Origin: Vitis vinifera
Taxonomy: Eukaryota > Streptophyta > Magnoliopsida > Vitales > Vitaceae
Length of the DNA: 64,000 nt
NCBI RefSeq assembly: GCF_030704535.1
Contig: NC_081823.1
Coordinates: forward strand, 1,954,501 to 2,018,500
Reading direction: 5' to 3'
A program made the translations under genes and the position numbers. The notes beneath the pieces were generated by a model, which was not told the origin of the DNA, did no database searches, and was given only the letters and a program-made list of their open reading frames with translations. Of this stretch, positions 35,801 through 47,800 are shown piece by piece (the first letter of the stretch is position 1; the number at the start of each line of letters is the position of its first letter).

Positions 35801-38800
35801 CCCAGATAGCCCCATTTTCTGTGATCTTGAATCTACAAGACAAGGAAAACTAACCCTCCTCCCAATCCAGAATTTCCAGAACCCGCTTATCCCAGCATAT
35901 CAAAATGCCACCCGCAGCCCCTTCCGCATTTCGGGCTCTCCAATCTGAGAATCTCCCCAATCCCAAACTTCTCACAATACCCTCCGACATCTCCTAAATC
36001 TTGGTTTCCTGAATACACATTAGGTCCACCCTCTGGTTCCTTATATAGTTTTTGATAATTTTCCTCTTTGAGCTGTCATTAGCTCCCCTCACATTCCAGG
36101 TAATGATCTTCATCCTCATTGGGCAACTATCAACTGGTTCCCTTTGCCCTGTGAAGGACCTTTCTGCCTATTCCCCCCCTCGTAATTAACGGAACATTCC
36201 AGCCTCTTCAGCTCCCTTTCAAACTTGGACTTTTCCAAAAGTTCTTTGCTGTGAATCTTTTCCCGTCTCTTTCTGATTTTAATCAAGAAGCTCAATATCT
36301 CCTTTTCCAGTCCCTCTGTAGAGAATCCCAGGAATTGACTAAATTTTGCTAGACTGCATTCCTCCCAAGGATCCTCTTTCTCGTTTTCACTATCTTGAGA
36401 AGCAGAGCCACCATTGTTCCCCTCCTTATCCTTAGCCTTGTCTCTGTTCTTGCTGTCCTCTCCCAACTTCCAGAAACCATTTTCGTTTTCAACATTCCCC
36501 TCATATACTGTTAACCAAGTGGACATATCCCCCCTTAATTCCTCCTCAATACCCCCTGGGTGATCGAAAGACTCCCCCTCCGGAGCCCGATCAGAATTAG
36601 AGAAGAGAAGAAGAGGTGTTCCCACAGCCCTTTTACCTTTAGGATAGGGATTTAAAGCATACCTTTTAACTTCCTCTTCCAGCGCTCGGTCAGTCATTGA
36701 AAGACCAACATCCCCTTGTTCCCTTCTAGGCTCCTCTATCACCCAGCTTATCAAAGGATCCTCTGAATTGGGTCCTTTTCTGGAGCTAAAGCGACCCAGA
36801 ATGCCAGCCTTCTCTAATGGAGCAATTGGGCCCTCCCTTTCCGGACCTTCCACCTCAGTTAGTTGATTGCAGCCCATTTCAGCAGCCCAACTTGGGCCTG
36901 CCTCTGAATAGTCATTCACTTTAGGCTTGTTTTTTAACTTTCGGCCCAGCAGCCCATCCATTTTGTTCAGCCCACCATCCTTCTTTAACCCACTAAGGCC
37001 CATATTTGGGCCACTTGCAGCCGGCCCAGCCATTCTACCAATTGGAGAGGCCCAATCCCGATTCTCTTGGCCCTGGAACTGTAACCCGGGTGCAGGACCC
37101 GGCCCATTCTCCTGCAAATCACTCCCATCAACTGGCGTCTGCAGTTCCTCGATTCCCGCACCTACCAACTCCTTTCCCACGCGCTTCTCCGCGCGTGAAT
37201 GCAACTCACCCCTGACCTCCTTATTCCTCCTGTTTTCCGTCGCAGAGAAGGGCCGTTTCACCACCAGCCTGATCTCCCACCATAAAGCCACAGAGTATAT
37301 CTCATCCTCTACCTCAATTTCTAACAAGCTCGGTCTGAAATCGCCTTTTGTTTTAACCAAAATCCTAGCCCATTGAATCTCCCCCATCGATCTTGTGCGC
37401 TCATCCATATCTACGAAGCCCCCACATTCCTCCCCTATTTTCTTCAAAGTCCCCGGGCTCCAGAGCGAGATTGGGAGGCCGTATATTCTAACCCAAGCTA
37501 TCTGCTCCATCTCCTTCTCTACCCGACATCCCGTCTTTGGATTCCATAACTCCAGCCCTAAATGGGCTCCTCCCAGCAGTCTGCTCCCCGAGGAGGCCAC
37601 ACGGCGTGCCTCACTTAGATCTTCAAACTCCAACAAAGCCTTACCTCGTTCCAATTTGGCCAACCCTAGCTTGCCTTTTAGTCCCCAAGAATTCGCCCAG
37701 AGACTACCCAATCTCTCCAAGTCGTCTTCCTCCTCTTTTTCGGACTTCCAGCTCACGACGAGGCAATGCTCCAGCTTCTGTAAGTTGCCAGCAATCTCCT
37801 CCCTTGTAACCCTCATCTTGATTGCGTTTAGGCCATCCCAATTGGTCCTTCTGACGGCTTCTACGTATGATTTCGCCGGATTAGCTCTTCCGACAGTCCT
37901 TACCTCCTGCACCTCTGTTCTTCTACCGGCCATCTCTTCCATTTGACGTACCATCTCCACCATAGCCGTCCACCCTCTTTTGCCCCTTCTCCCTCTCGGT
38001 AAGAATATGCAAAACCTCTTTCGTTCCAGACCCACAACCCCCAATCTTAGATAAACACCCGCTCTGTTGAAACCCCGAGCCAAGGTATACAGCTTACCTC
38101 CTTCTTTCCATTCCTTTTCCCATCGCCCTTCTTCATCGTCACGAATACAATGGATTAATCCCTCCTTGAAAAGCCCTAAGCTTTCCAGCCCTAATCGAAC
38201 CCATGTCGAGACCCCACGTTTCTTCTCCACAATGCGAAACTGGCGTTTCCCTTTCCTATCATCCAGGGCAAGTTCGAAGGTCTTGGATTCCACCGTGAAG
38301 CTTCGCCGTCGGCTCGCCTCGCCGGTCTCCTCGTCGTCGCCGTCGCACGCGCTCTCACGCTCCCTCTCGCCCTCTCTCTCTCTTTCGCTCTCTCTCTCTC
38401 TCTCTCCCATTTTTTACGATTGCAAAAGCCTCACATGGTAAATGAAGAAGCCTGAATGTCTTGGGACCAAGAGGAGACCTAGAATTCATCTGCAGGCATC
38501 CCCATTTTGACCTGGCATGCACACCCTCTCTTTCTCCTTCTCTTCCCCCCTCCCTCCAATCACTTTGAAACCTATTTCATCCTTCACACTATCGAACTCA
38601 CATCCATCCCCTACCCTTAATAGCTATGATAACTCTGAAGTTCACAACCACCAGCGCGCCCCCCCACCAAAGGAGCAGAAGAAAGAAAGAGATGGGAGGA
38701 AAAGGAACATGCTAATGATGAATCCTTGATAGCAAATATCAGAGAAGTGCTTCTTTGGGGTTATTTTAAGGTTTGGAATATGTGCACCCTCTTTTGAAGT

Positions 38801-41800
38801 GTTGTTACACACTCAAACCCCAATTTCATCAATTTACATTGATCCCCACAGATCATGACCTCAGGCAAAAATTGTTCTTCCTGCTAGTGAAACATTAGCC
38901 TATGTTAAGAATGCTTTAACAACTGCAATATTTGCCCTCTATCAAGATGCAACCCAACTTGCACAAGGCCAATCACCTCTCCTACCTCCCATTGATCAGA
39001 CCCCTCATAATAGTGTTTCTAACTGAAACTCCAAAAGTAGGCCCTAGAAACATCCATATAAATAACAATTATGGATCCCTGGTTCACCTGAATCACATCT
39101 AATCCACAGGTGAGGCACCTCCCCAACATCAAAACTTAGCCTTTCCCTATCTCTGCTCTTTTTTTAATAGGATCCTAGCTTTTTTTTCAAGCTCAATACA
39201 AACTCAAAGCATCTAAAGGAAACTTTTAATGATAGAGAACCATAAAATATTCATTTAGAGATGGGATCAAAGCATAAAAGGTTATAATTTCTGATAACTA
39301 AAAACCAGTAGATAAAGACATATTAGGAGTATAACTGTTTCTCCCAGGGCGATGAGTAGAAGGGATCTTAGCAGTTTAGAGGCATGTAAAATTAGCATTC
39401 AATTTGTGGGCATAAAAATGAAAAACTAGATGATATGAGGCACCTCTCCATGAAGTCTTTATAATAGTCAGAGAAATCCTCCCCAAGCCTATCTGATGGT
39501 TGGCCAGTAACAATCTTGTAGCCACAAAGACTATTTGTGGCATTAGGAGTCTACATAAAAAGACAAATAAGAAAGCATAAATCAAAATAAATTACATGAA
39601 ACAAGATGTATCCAAATAGGGTTGTAAACATGTACCTTGTAAGCTAAATGGTGAAAGGTGTAAAGTAAGCATTCCACATAAGTAAAGTTCATCTCTTCTC
39701 CAGTCCTTCTCCGTGGCATGTACTTCTGACAGGCATAACCACATAGAGGAAACATAAACAAGGAGTCCATGCAAAAAATTAAAACTCATAGAATGGAAAG
39801 GTTTTCAAGGCATGGAAATTTAGAAAGTAGTCGTCCAAGTGCAAACAGCTTATATCAGGCAAACAATTTTTTCCTTTTTGATAGGCAAGGAAGAGACAGT
39901 TTGGGTTCCTTGTAATTAAGGAATGCATACATAACAGTTGATAAAAAAACATTCTGAACAATATTACATAAAAGGAAAAATACTAAGGAAGAAATTGCAG
40001 CACCCGGCTCATTAAATAAAATTACCTATTTACAGAATTTCATCTACATAATTAATACATCGTCCACAAATAAGTACCTTTAGAAGTTGAACAACAGCTG
40101 GAAGAAGCTGACGAGAATCCTGTGGTGTTGCATAGGGTGAAAATTCTGCAAGGTTCTTGAGCAAGTCCAATTTTCGTTCTTCAGGAATCTGAGTCGGTTA
40201 ACTTCATTAAATTATATCATATAACTCAATATTGTAGCATGAAGCACATGAAGGAATAAAAAACAACTAGATGTGGAACAAGAAGAACTACTAAACACTC
40301 CAAGCAAAATATGTTTAATTTGATGGACTACTTAGGACATTGTCTAGCCACCAGTGGGCACCACACAGACAGTTTTGAATAGTTTTGAATTCTATGTAAA
40401 AACCTAACCTCATTTAGATAATAAACTGAAGCAACATTCTAAAGCCAAATATTTCTTCATGAAGTTTCAAGTTCAGTTAGAAGTTCATCAAATCATTAAA
40501 ATAGCTCAAATCAGAAGCAGAGACTAAGCATTTGAAAGTTCATAAATTTCTTAACCCTTTTATGGATGAGCCAAGAACCTCTAGAATTAACATCAGCAAA
40601 ACCAGCTCACTGGAACAAATATATACAATGTCTAGAAAAATCAAACAGAAGTGGTTAGATCCATGAAAAACATCAGGGAGAATAGGGAGGATTTCTAGTT
40701 CTGGAAGCTTTCCAAGAAGGCCTATTCTTGGTTAAATTCTTCTCCTAGAGGTGCTCTTACCTAGGGCCACCTTTCTTTCTGTCATCATTGCTGTGGGAAT
40801 TCTATGCTCCATCCAAGTTCCTTTTTTTTTTTCACACAGTAAGTTGTTTGGAAATTATTCTTACCATTGATCAGTTGATTAGAAAGGCCAGTATCCTGAT
40901 CAATTGATGTTGCTTATACAGGCAGAGTGAGGAGCCAGCCAATCACATTCTGGCCAATTGTGTGGTTGCCCAATGTCTTTGGATCTTGCTTCTTTCTTTG
41001 GGATTGTTTGGGTGATGATTTGTTCCAAGAAGAGTTCTTTGGTCATCAGGTGAAGGAACCTTTTCAGATGGAGGAAGAAGAGAGTTCGAAAACTGTCCCC
41101 TATGCTTGTTTTGTGGCATATGGAAGGAAAGGAATCAGTGTATCTTTGAAGGAGTGGAGTTGTCAGAGTTAATACTAAAATAACTCTGGCAGAATTTTTT
41201 AATTTTTTTTTTTCGATAGGTCTGCCAAAAAAATTTTCTTCTTTTTCTTTCTTTTATTTTTTTTCTTTTGTGGTCTAGGGATTTCTCTAGGGCTGATAGT
41301 TTGTCTAGCTTAAGATCCTGGTTACTGGCCTTTTGTTCAGGCACCATTCTTTTCTTTTCTCCCTTTGTGCCCCGCCCCCCCTCCTCTTTTCAGGTGTTCT
41401 TATACCAGCATTCATCCCTTCATTGGTGCTGTATCTGTATGCTGTTCTTTTTTTTTTCCTTCCTGATCGGTGTATCTATATGCTGTTCTTGCTCACCAAA
41501 AATTGGTCCAAAAAACAAAATGTATATAAATCAAACTCAAGTAATACAAAAAAGCCATATCCACTAATCCATCTCAAGTGGAACGAGCTTTTGGCCTATA
41601 CCATGATTATTACTTTTTGATGAAAATGTTGCACAATCAAGAAATGACATGTTTGTAGAATTAGTGAAAATGGGGGAATTAGGAAGGCTGAGTAGAAAAC
41701 AAAGGGAACGTAAGGAGAAGAATGGTGCTTTTTTGGATAATCTAGAAGCAACAGTGCTGCGCTTGACATAAAAAGTACAGATGACACAACATCCATACCA

Positions 41801-44800
41801 CTAAATAAAATCATTCTTGCTCCACCCACTCATTAATCAAATAAGATAAGAGTTCATTTGGATCCAAGTCCAACAAAAGGCTATCAGTAATTTCCCCTGT
41901 TTGGATTCAATTATAGTAGCTTATGAATGCTTTTTTTTCTTTTTCTCTTTTCCTCTTTTTGACAGGTAGCATTTTTTTGGTACTTGCTGGGACTCAAACC
42001 GGGAACACCACACATCCACACCCCAACTCCTGGCCACTGTAGTCAGGCCTCAAAGGCGTATTTTCTGAATTATTATGTTCAAATGCACATCAAGCTGAAT
42101 TTTCAAAACTCCCAAATTAAATCATTAAGATGTGTATATCACAATAATGTATTTTATGAATTATTATGTTCAAATGCACATCAAGCTGAATGCTCAAAAC
42201 TCTCAAATTAAATCATTAAGATGTGTATATCACAATAACCTAAGTTGGCTTCGCATGCCTGCACATGTAGGTTCCCTCATTATATTGGAAACTTCAAAAT
42301 AAAATATGGAAAATGGAGATACACATGTAATATGGACTTGAAATGAAACAAGAATTTTGGGAAATTACTATTTTTGTAGTAAAAGGACTCACCAAAGAGA
42401 AACACAAATCTATGAAAAGGAATTGAGGGAGACTATTGATGTGGCCATGCATCAAATAGCTAGCCCTTTGATGGGCAGCTGAGTGGAGATACATGAATGG
42501 CATAGGAAGCCTATCGTGGGAGGGCAGGTTAGCATTTTTCATCTTAGACATCTTTGTCATGGATAGAGAGAAATGAGATGACTTTTGATTTAATGTGTAT
42601 ATATCCATCCGGTCAGACAAGCATCATAACAAACAAGAGGAACATTGTAACAATACAACTAAGTTGAAAATCAAAAGTTAGAAACATAATGGTCAAAATT
42701 TTGTAGACATCATATGTTTGCAAAGAGAATATCCATCAAGAGCATTTAAAAGCCTGGAAGGAGATTGCAATATCGGTCAATGACACAGACCAAGACTATA
42801 AGAACAAAGAAAGATGGTATAACTAGCAGAAACCCATAGAAAGTCCACAACTTATCCTAACAAAGAACACTACCTTATCGAAAACAGGTATTATGTGTTT
42901 GTTCAAGTAGTTGAGGAACTTGCTGTTTGATGCACCTCTCTGAAGAAAAAAAAAGGGGCGGTTTACAATAAGCAAAAGTATATCATTATTATCTTGGGAA
43001 AAAAAAAGTTACAGTGCAGCCTGTACCTTAAAAAGAGGAAGAGCCATGTATAGACAAGATATTAGTCTGTCAATATGATCACCATCTGAAACCTGCAGTA
43101 TCAAAGAGTACCATGGCAAGGTTAGAAGCAATAATGGAGGTAAAACCACAACCTAAGAAGTGGAATTTATATTGCATCCATGACCAACAATACTGTGAGA
43201 AACAAAAATGGACATTATTTCTAAGATGTAACTAAAATCAACTAGCATATAGAGATTCTGAAGATCAATAAACAAAACTATACTCAAATTCAGTATGAAT
43301 GAAATAAAAATTATTTTATACATAACCTAGATGAGCACTTGAAATGGATTCACAACCAAAATGGATGTTTTTTTCTGATAAGAAACAAAAATTTTCTGAC
43401 AAGATGAAAGTGACAATTACAAGAAGATCTCCTAGCTAAGGACAAGGAAATGAGAATAATGCTAAAAGTGCATCACCTAAAAGAACAAGGCTGAAAATTT
43501 TAAAACAAATAAAACCAACCAAAATTGACAACTCTAATAGGGCAAATAGGACCCAAAAAAGGTCCCTCACTGCAGCTACCCTTTTTCAAGGAAATCCAAC
43601 TGAATTTGTGGACGATGCAATCCAAGATACCCTAATCTTTGTGAGCAAAGCAAGTGAATGATCTCTTTTTGCATATTGGAATACTTCCTAGGACAAGCGC
43701 TTTGAATGACTCACTCCATCACATTGGAAGAATCACTTTCCATAAAAAATGGATTTATGTCCTAGATAAGCTTCTTTCAATCCCCACCCAATTAATAAAA
43801 TCACCATTGGGCAAGCAATTCAAACTCTACCTGAGTGGAATGGGAAATTTAAATGGTGCCACTATTTCGCAATATATTTGCCATAGTGCATTTATATGGA
43901 GTTTTCCTCACCACAGTCCCCTTAAAAATGTTGTTTCACATTAAGATTTGACAAAAATACCACCAAAAAAAAAAAAAGACACAAGCATGGGGATGAACCA
44001 AAATCCCAGTCCTATGAAAATCAGAAAATAAAATCCCCATAAAGTGTCTCAAAAGAAAATTCCCAAAAGGAAGAAGATGGAGATTAGTAGGACCAACACC
44101 ACCTTTACAAATTCAGCATGATCCTCCAAGATATGTCTATTCATTCCTTCCATTGACAAAACACATCACAAGCACAGAAATATTCCATAATGGACTTCAG
44201 CACCAAGCCTCTAATCTTCCCAGCAGCCATAAGATTTTAAATCCTTGATAGGCATAACACAAGCAATATAAATGTCTCAAAATGGAATGAAATTAAACAT
44301 GCTGTGTAGCAATCAGTGGTCCACAACTTCTAAAATTTATAGTACAAGCATACATCATTTCAAATCATCCATTTTCAAGAGACAAGATGATCCAATGCCA
44401 GAATTCTATTGGGTTACTACATGCCAGCATAGAGCAAGGGAAGAACAAGAGGGACACCATGAACATCACATGTTCTATGAAAGTAAGACCAGACCACCAC
44501 AACTTGTCCATATTGATCAGGACATAGGTTGCAATCATATGTAAAACAGCAAGCAGTTTGCAACTAATTCCAGAATGTGGAAAAACAGGCATATGCAGGT
44601 TAAGCTCGCTTAATTTTAGCATGATAAGTTAGTTCCTAATGAGGGAAAGACTCCCCTTTTAACCCATAGATGAAGAAACTAACAAAAATAGTACGTCAAA
44701 TTCAATGTTTTAAAAGGCTAGAGGCTGTGTTGAGGTGCTTTGCCCAAATGATAATAATATTATTATTAAAATAACTTTTTTTATAGGCAACAAAAACATG

Positions 44801-47800
44801 TACTAAGAAGCGCCAAAAAGAGGGGGTGCACCCTACATACACAGGCACCATACACAAAACATCCCAAAGCAAGCACCAAACAAAGACAAAGTTAGCCTAC
44901 AACAACAGGGCAGAGCTAACCACAATAAAGGGCATCTAAGAAATTCAAAATAAAGGAGTTCTCTAATCCTAATAAATCCTGGGACCACTCCAAAAGTGAC
45001 CGAATAAAAAATTCCTTCAATCTTTGATCTAAAAGCTCTTCATCTTCGAAAGTCCTTTGGTTATGCTCTTTCTAAATACACCAAACTGCTTTTTTCTTCT
45101 TATCTAACCCCTTAAATTTCCATTCTAGGAGAAGATTTATCACTAAGGCCAAAAACACCCAAACCAAGCCAAAGACTACTAACAAAAATGTTCATAGCTC
45201 CCTTGTCTTATCACAATGTGATTAGTTGATTCTTCACCATCTTTACAAAGGTTGCATTTGTTGACCATGGGTCATCCCCACTTCATTAACATATCTATGG
45301 TTAAGATTTCCCCCAAACAGTTCCCTAAGCAAAAAAAAAAACATGTTTTAGGATGAGCACAGGATCCCCATATCTCTTTGGCTGGGAATACTAAATTGTT
45401 CTCAGACCTTAGGGAATTGTAGTACAACTTGACACTGAATTTTCCTCTCCCATCATCTTTCCAAAGTAAAGTGTCCTCTCCTTCCCATGTTTTTAATGGG
45501 TAAATAAGCTCCAAAAAAAGGGTCATCTCCTCTATCTCTTGGAAGGGCCTTCTAAATTGAACCTCCCAACAACCACCGCTGCCCCCTCCCCTTTCCCATT
45601 ATTTTGTTACTACAACATTTTTGTGGGACGCTATCATAAAAAGTGTAGGGTATACATCTTTCAAGTTAAACTCCCCCGCCCAACTATCCCACTAGAATCT
45701 TGTACATCTACCATTTCCTATTTGGATAGTTGATCTGAAGTTAAACTCTTCCCAACCTTTTCTAATGTTTTTCCAAAGACTTATCCCAATAACATGAAAA
45801 TTAAATAATAAGAAAACCATGCATTTCATAATAACTAAATTAATTTTTTGTCCTTATTAATAGTTTCTAATTTAGTTCCTCTTTTTCTCTTTTAAAATAT
45901 AATTCCTTTTCATGGCTTTATCAAATAATCTTCAGCACTACCATTTTTCCTTTTTTTTTATGGGTAATCTTCAGCACTACCATTACTATCACTAGTAGGA
46001 TCATCCAAAGAATAATAATCGTATCTAGCTGCTCTATTGTCTAGGGAGAGAGGCTCACTAGATGCTAAAAATCATAGATATTGCTAGTGATTTGAGTTGC
46101 TCCTTTTCTTGGGTTTCTTGTTCAGCTAATCAAGTTGCAAACCAGTTAGCTAAACAAGAAGCAATGCCCTTGGTCTCTTTTGTCAAGGATTTTCTTTCTC
46201 CTTGAGTGTATATTGTTTTTTTATCCAATGTACATGATTTTTACCCCTTGTGGAATTCTAATGTGAGGGAGTTGGGTTCTTGGTTACCTTTAACCAACTT
46301 TTGCACATCTTCAAAGGATTGTTCGTCCTTCTTGTACTCATTTTCAAATGAATGAAGATGTATTGTTTCTGTCTCAAAAAAAATAAATAAATTGCTCTAC
46401 CATCCTCCACACAGTGTTAATGTCTATGCATTCTTCTTCTTTATCCATCAATTGTAGTGGTCTTTTTCCTTTATTTATCAATAATATATAATTAATTATT
46501 ATATATCAGTTCAATTATTACAATAGCCAACAACTCCGTCATTTCTTCTTCTCAATCTCTTTCTTCCCTTTCCATTTAAAGGATTAATTATAGCTAACTA
46601 ACTCTTTACCTTATAAACGGTTTAATCCTAGTCTTTTTTTATAAGAAAAATGGGATATATGTATTTTAACAACACCTAAGAAAAGCACACACCAAAGTAC
46701 ACACTAAACTTGAAGCTAAGCAAATCAACAAATCCTACCATGGTCATTGAATGACCATCATGTACACTCTAACCCTAGTCTTGAACCCAAGACAAAACTT
46801 ATAAATTTATACCAAAACCTTACAAAAGCATAACTCATAAAACCAACAAATATCTTCTTTTTTTAAATAAAAAAAAAAAGTAAAAAGTAAAAAGCCCATA
46901 AAGACCTTAAACCTAGTAAAATCCTTTGAATATTTGAGGCTTAAGCCTCAATAGCTTTGATGTTGTAGCCTCAAACTCGCAAGTCTCAACTGGGTGAGGC
47001 TTAAGCCTCAATTACCCTATCTTGAGGCAATAGCCTCAAGGTTAATTTGCTTAGCGTCACCTTGGGGCAAGCATCAAGGCACAAGCTTCAATAGCCTTTC
47101 AAAACATTGGTCAAAATGCACAAGTTATTACTTTACTAGGAAACCTATTAGATAAAAAACCTATGTATCCTACGAATAAATGTTTCCAATTGCAATTGTT
47201 TACTTTAATAGGTTAGTACATTATATAGGCAATCCTAAGAAGAATGAAAAGAAAAGAATAAAAAATAAAAAGAGAAGAAAAGAAGAAAAAGGGTCTATAC
47301 CTTTCCACTAAAAAGATAATAAAGGGGGGGAAATAAGGAAAATAGCTTGAGAAGTGAGAATATTTTTTTTTTTTTTTTTTTTTTTTTGATAGACAAAGAG
47401 AAAAAATTAAATTAAAACACGCCAAAACAGGGGGTGCTCCCTATGTACACAGGCAATATACAAAGAAAGTCAATCCCAAGGCAACAAAGGAGGGAAAAAA
47501 ACTAGAAAGGACAAAGTTAACCAACACTCCCATCACCTAACAAATTCAGAAAAGAGAGAGAGTCCAAATCCATAATCTGATCAAAAGAGAGAAGTGAGAA
47601 TATTTAATTGCAACTGATCAAAAGAAAAGGACAACAGCAAAAAAATAAAATAAAAATAAAAAATTGCTAACCCATTCCAATTATTCCTGATTTTTCATAT
47701 CCTTTTCTTTACTAGTTTTTTGTACGACTACCAAGCCATCAGCTGATACAAAGACAGAATTGATATTGAATTATCCCAGCCAAATCAATACCATAACCCA

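Larger units (their letters stand above)
32345..38430 (-). mobile_element. Nearly full-length LINE (L1-type) in API5 intron 12
   Basis: A 6086-bp non-LTR retrotransposon on the same strand as the host gene. It is flanked by a perfect 13-bp target duplication TCACATGGTAAAT at 32332-32344 and 38431-38443. The 3' end is a poly-A tail (poly-T at about 32345-32355) after CTTATC. It carries two consecutive ORFs, 2 bases apart. The 5' leader is only 20 bases. The lesions seen are two in-frame TAG codons in ORF2. This is the best preserved element in the window. Confidence 0.95.
44703..47109. mobile_element. Old TIR (class II-like) element in API5 intron 7, split by later insertions
   Basis: The left end CAATGTTTTAAAAGGCTA (44703-44720) and the reverse complement of the right end (47092-47109) match at 17 of 18 bases. 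The similarity continues more weakly to about 45 bases (TTGAGGTGCTTTGCCC against CTTGATGCTTGCCCC). The flanks are GTCAAATT (44695-44702) and GTCAAAAT (47110-47117), an 8-bp duplication with one mismatch, as in hAT elements. No transposase is left. Part of its 2.4 kb is later LINE insertion. The right end carries several palindromes. Confidence 0.6.

Noticed and set aside
33084..35948. Plus-strand ORFs of 80-150 aa opposite LINE ORF2
   Set aside because: Antisense shadows of the reverse transcriptase frame.
36927..38441. Several long plus-strand ORFs opposite LINE ORF1
   Set aside because: They are antisense shadows of the purine-rich ORF1, low in complexity and without any domain.
41930..42005. 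B-box-like GGTTTGAGTCC (minus strand) suggesting a SINE
   Set aside because: The A-box is not convincing, and I found no target duplication around the nearby T-run.
43360..44620. Repeat-like DNA with ORFs of 85-96 aa in API5 intron 7
   Set aside because: Odd composition and a LINE-like CTGATAAGAAACAAAA, but no domain, ends or duplication, so no element could be defined.
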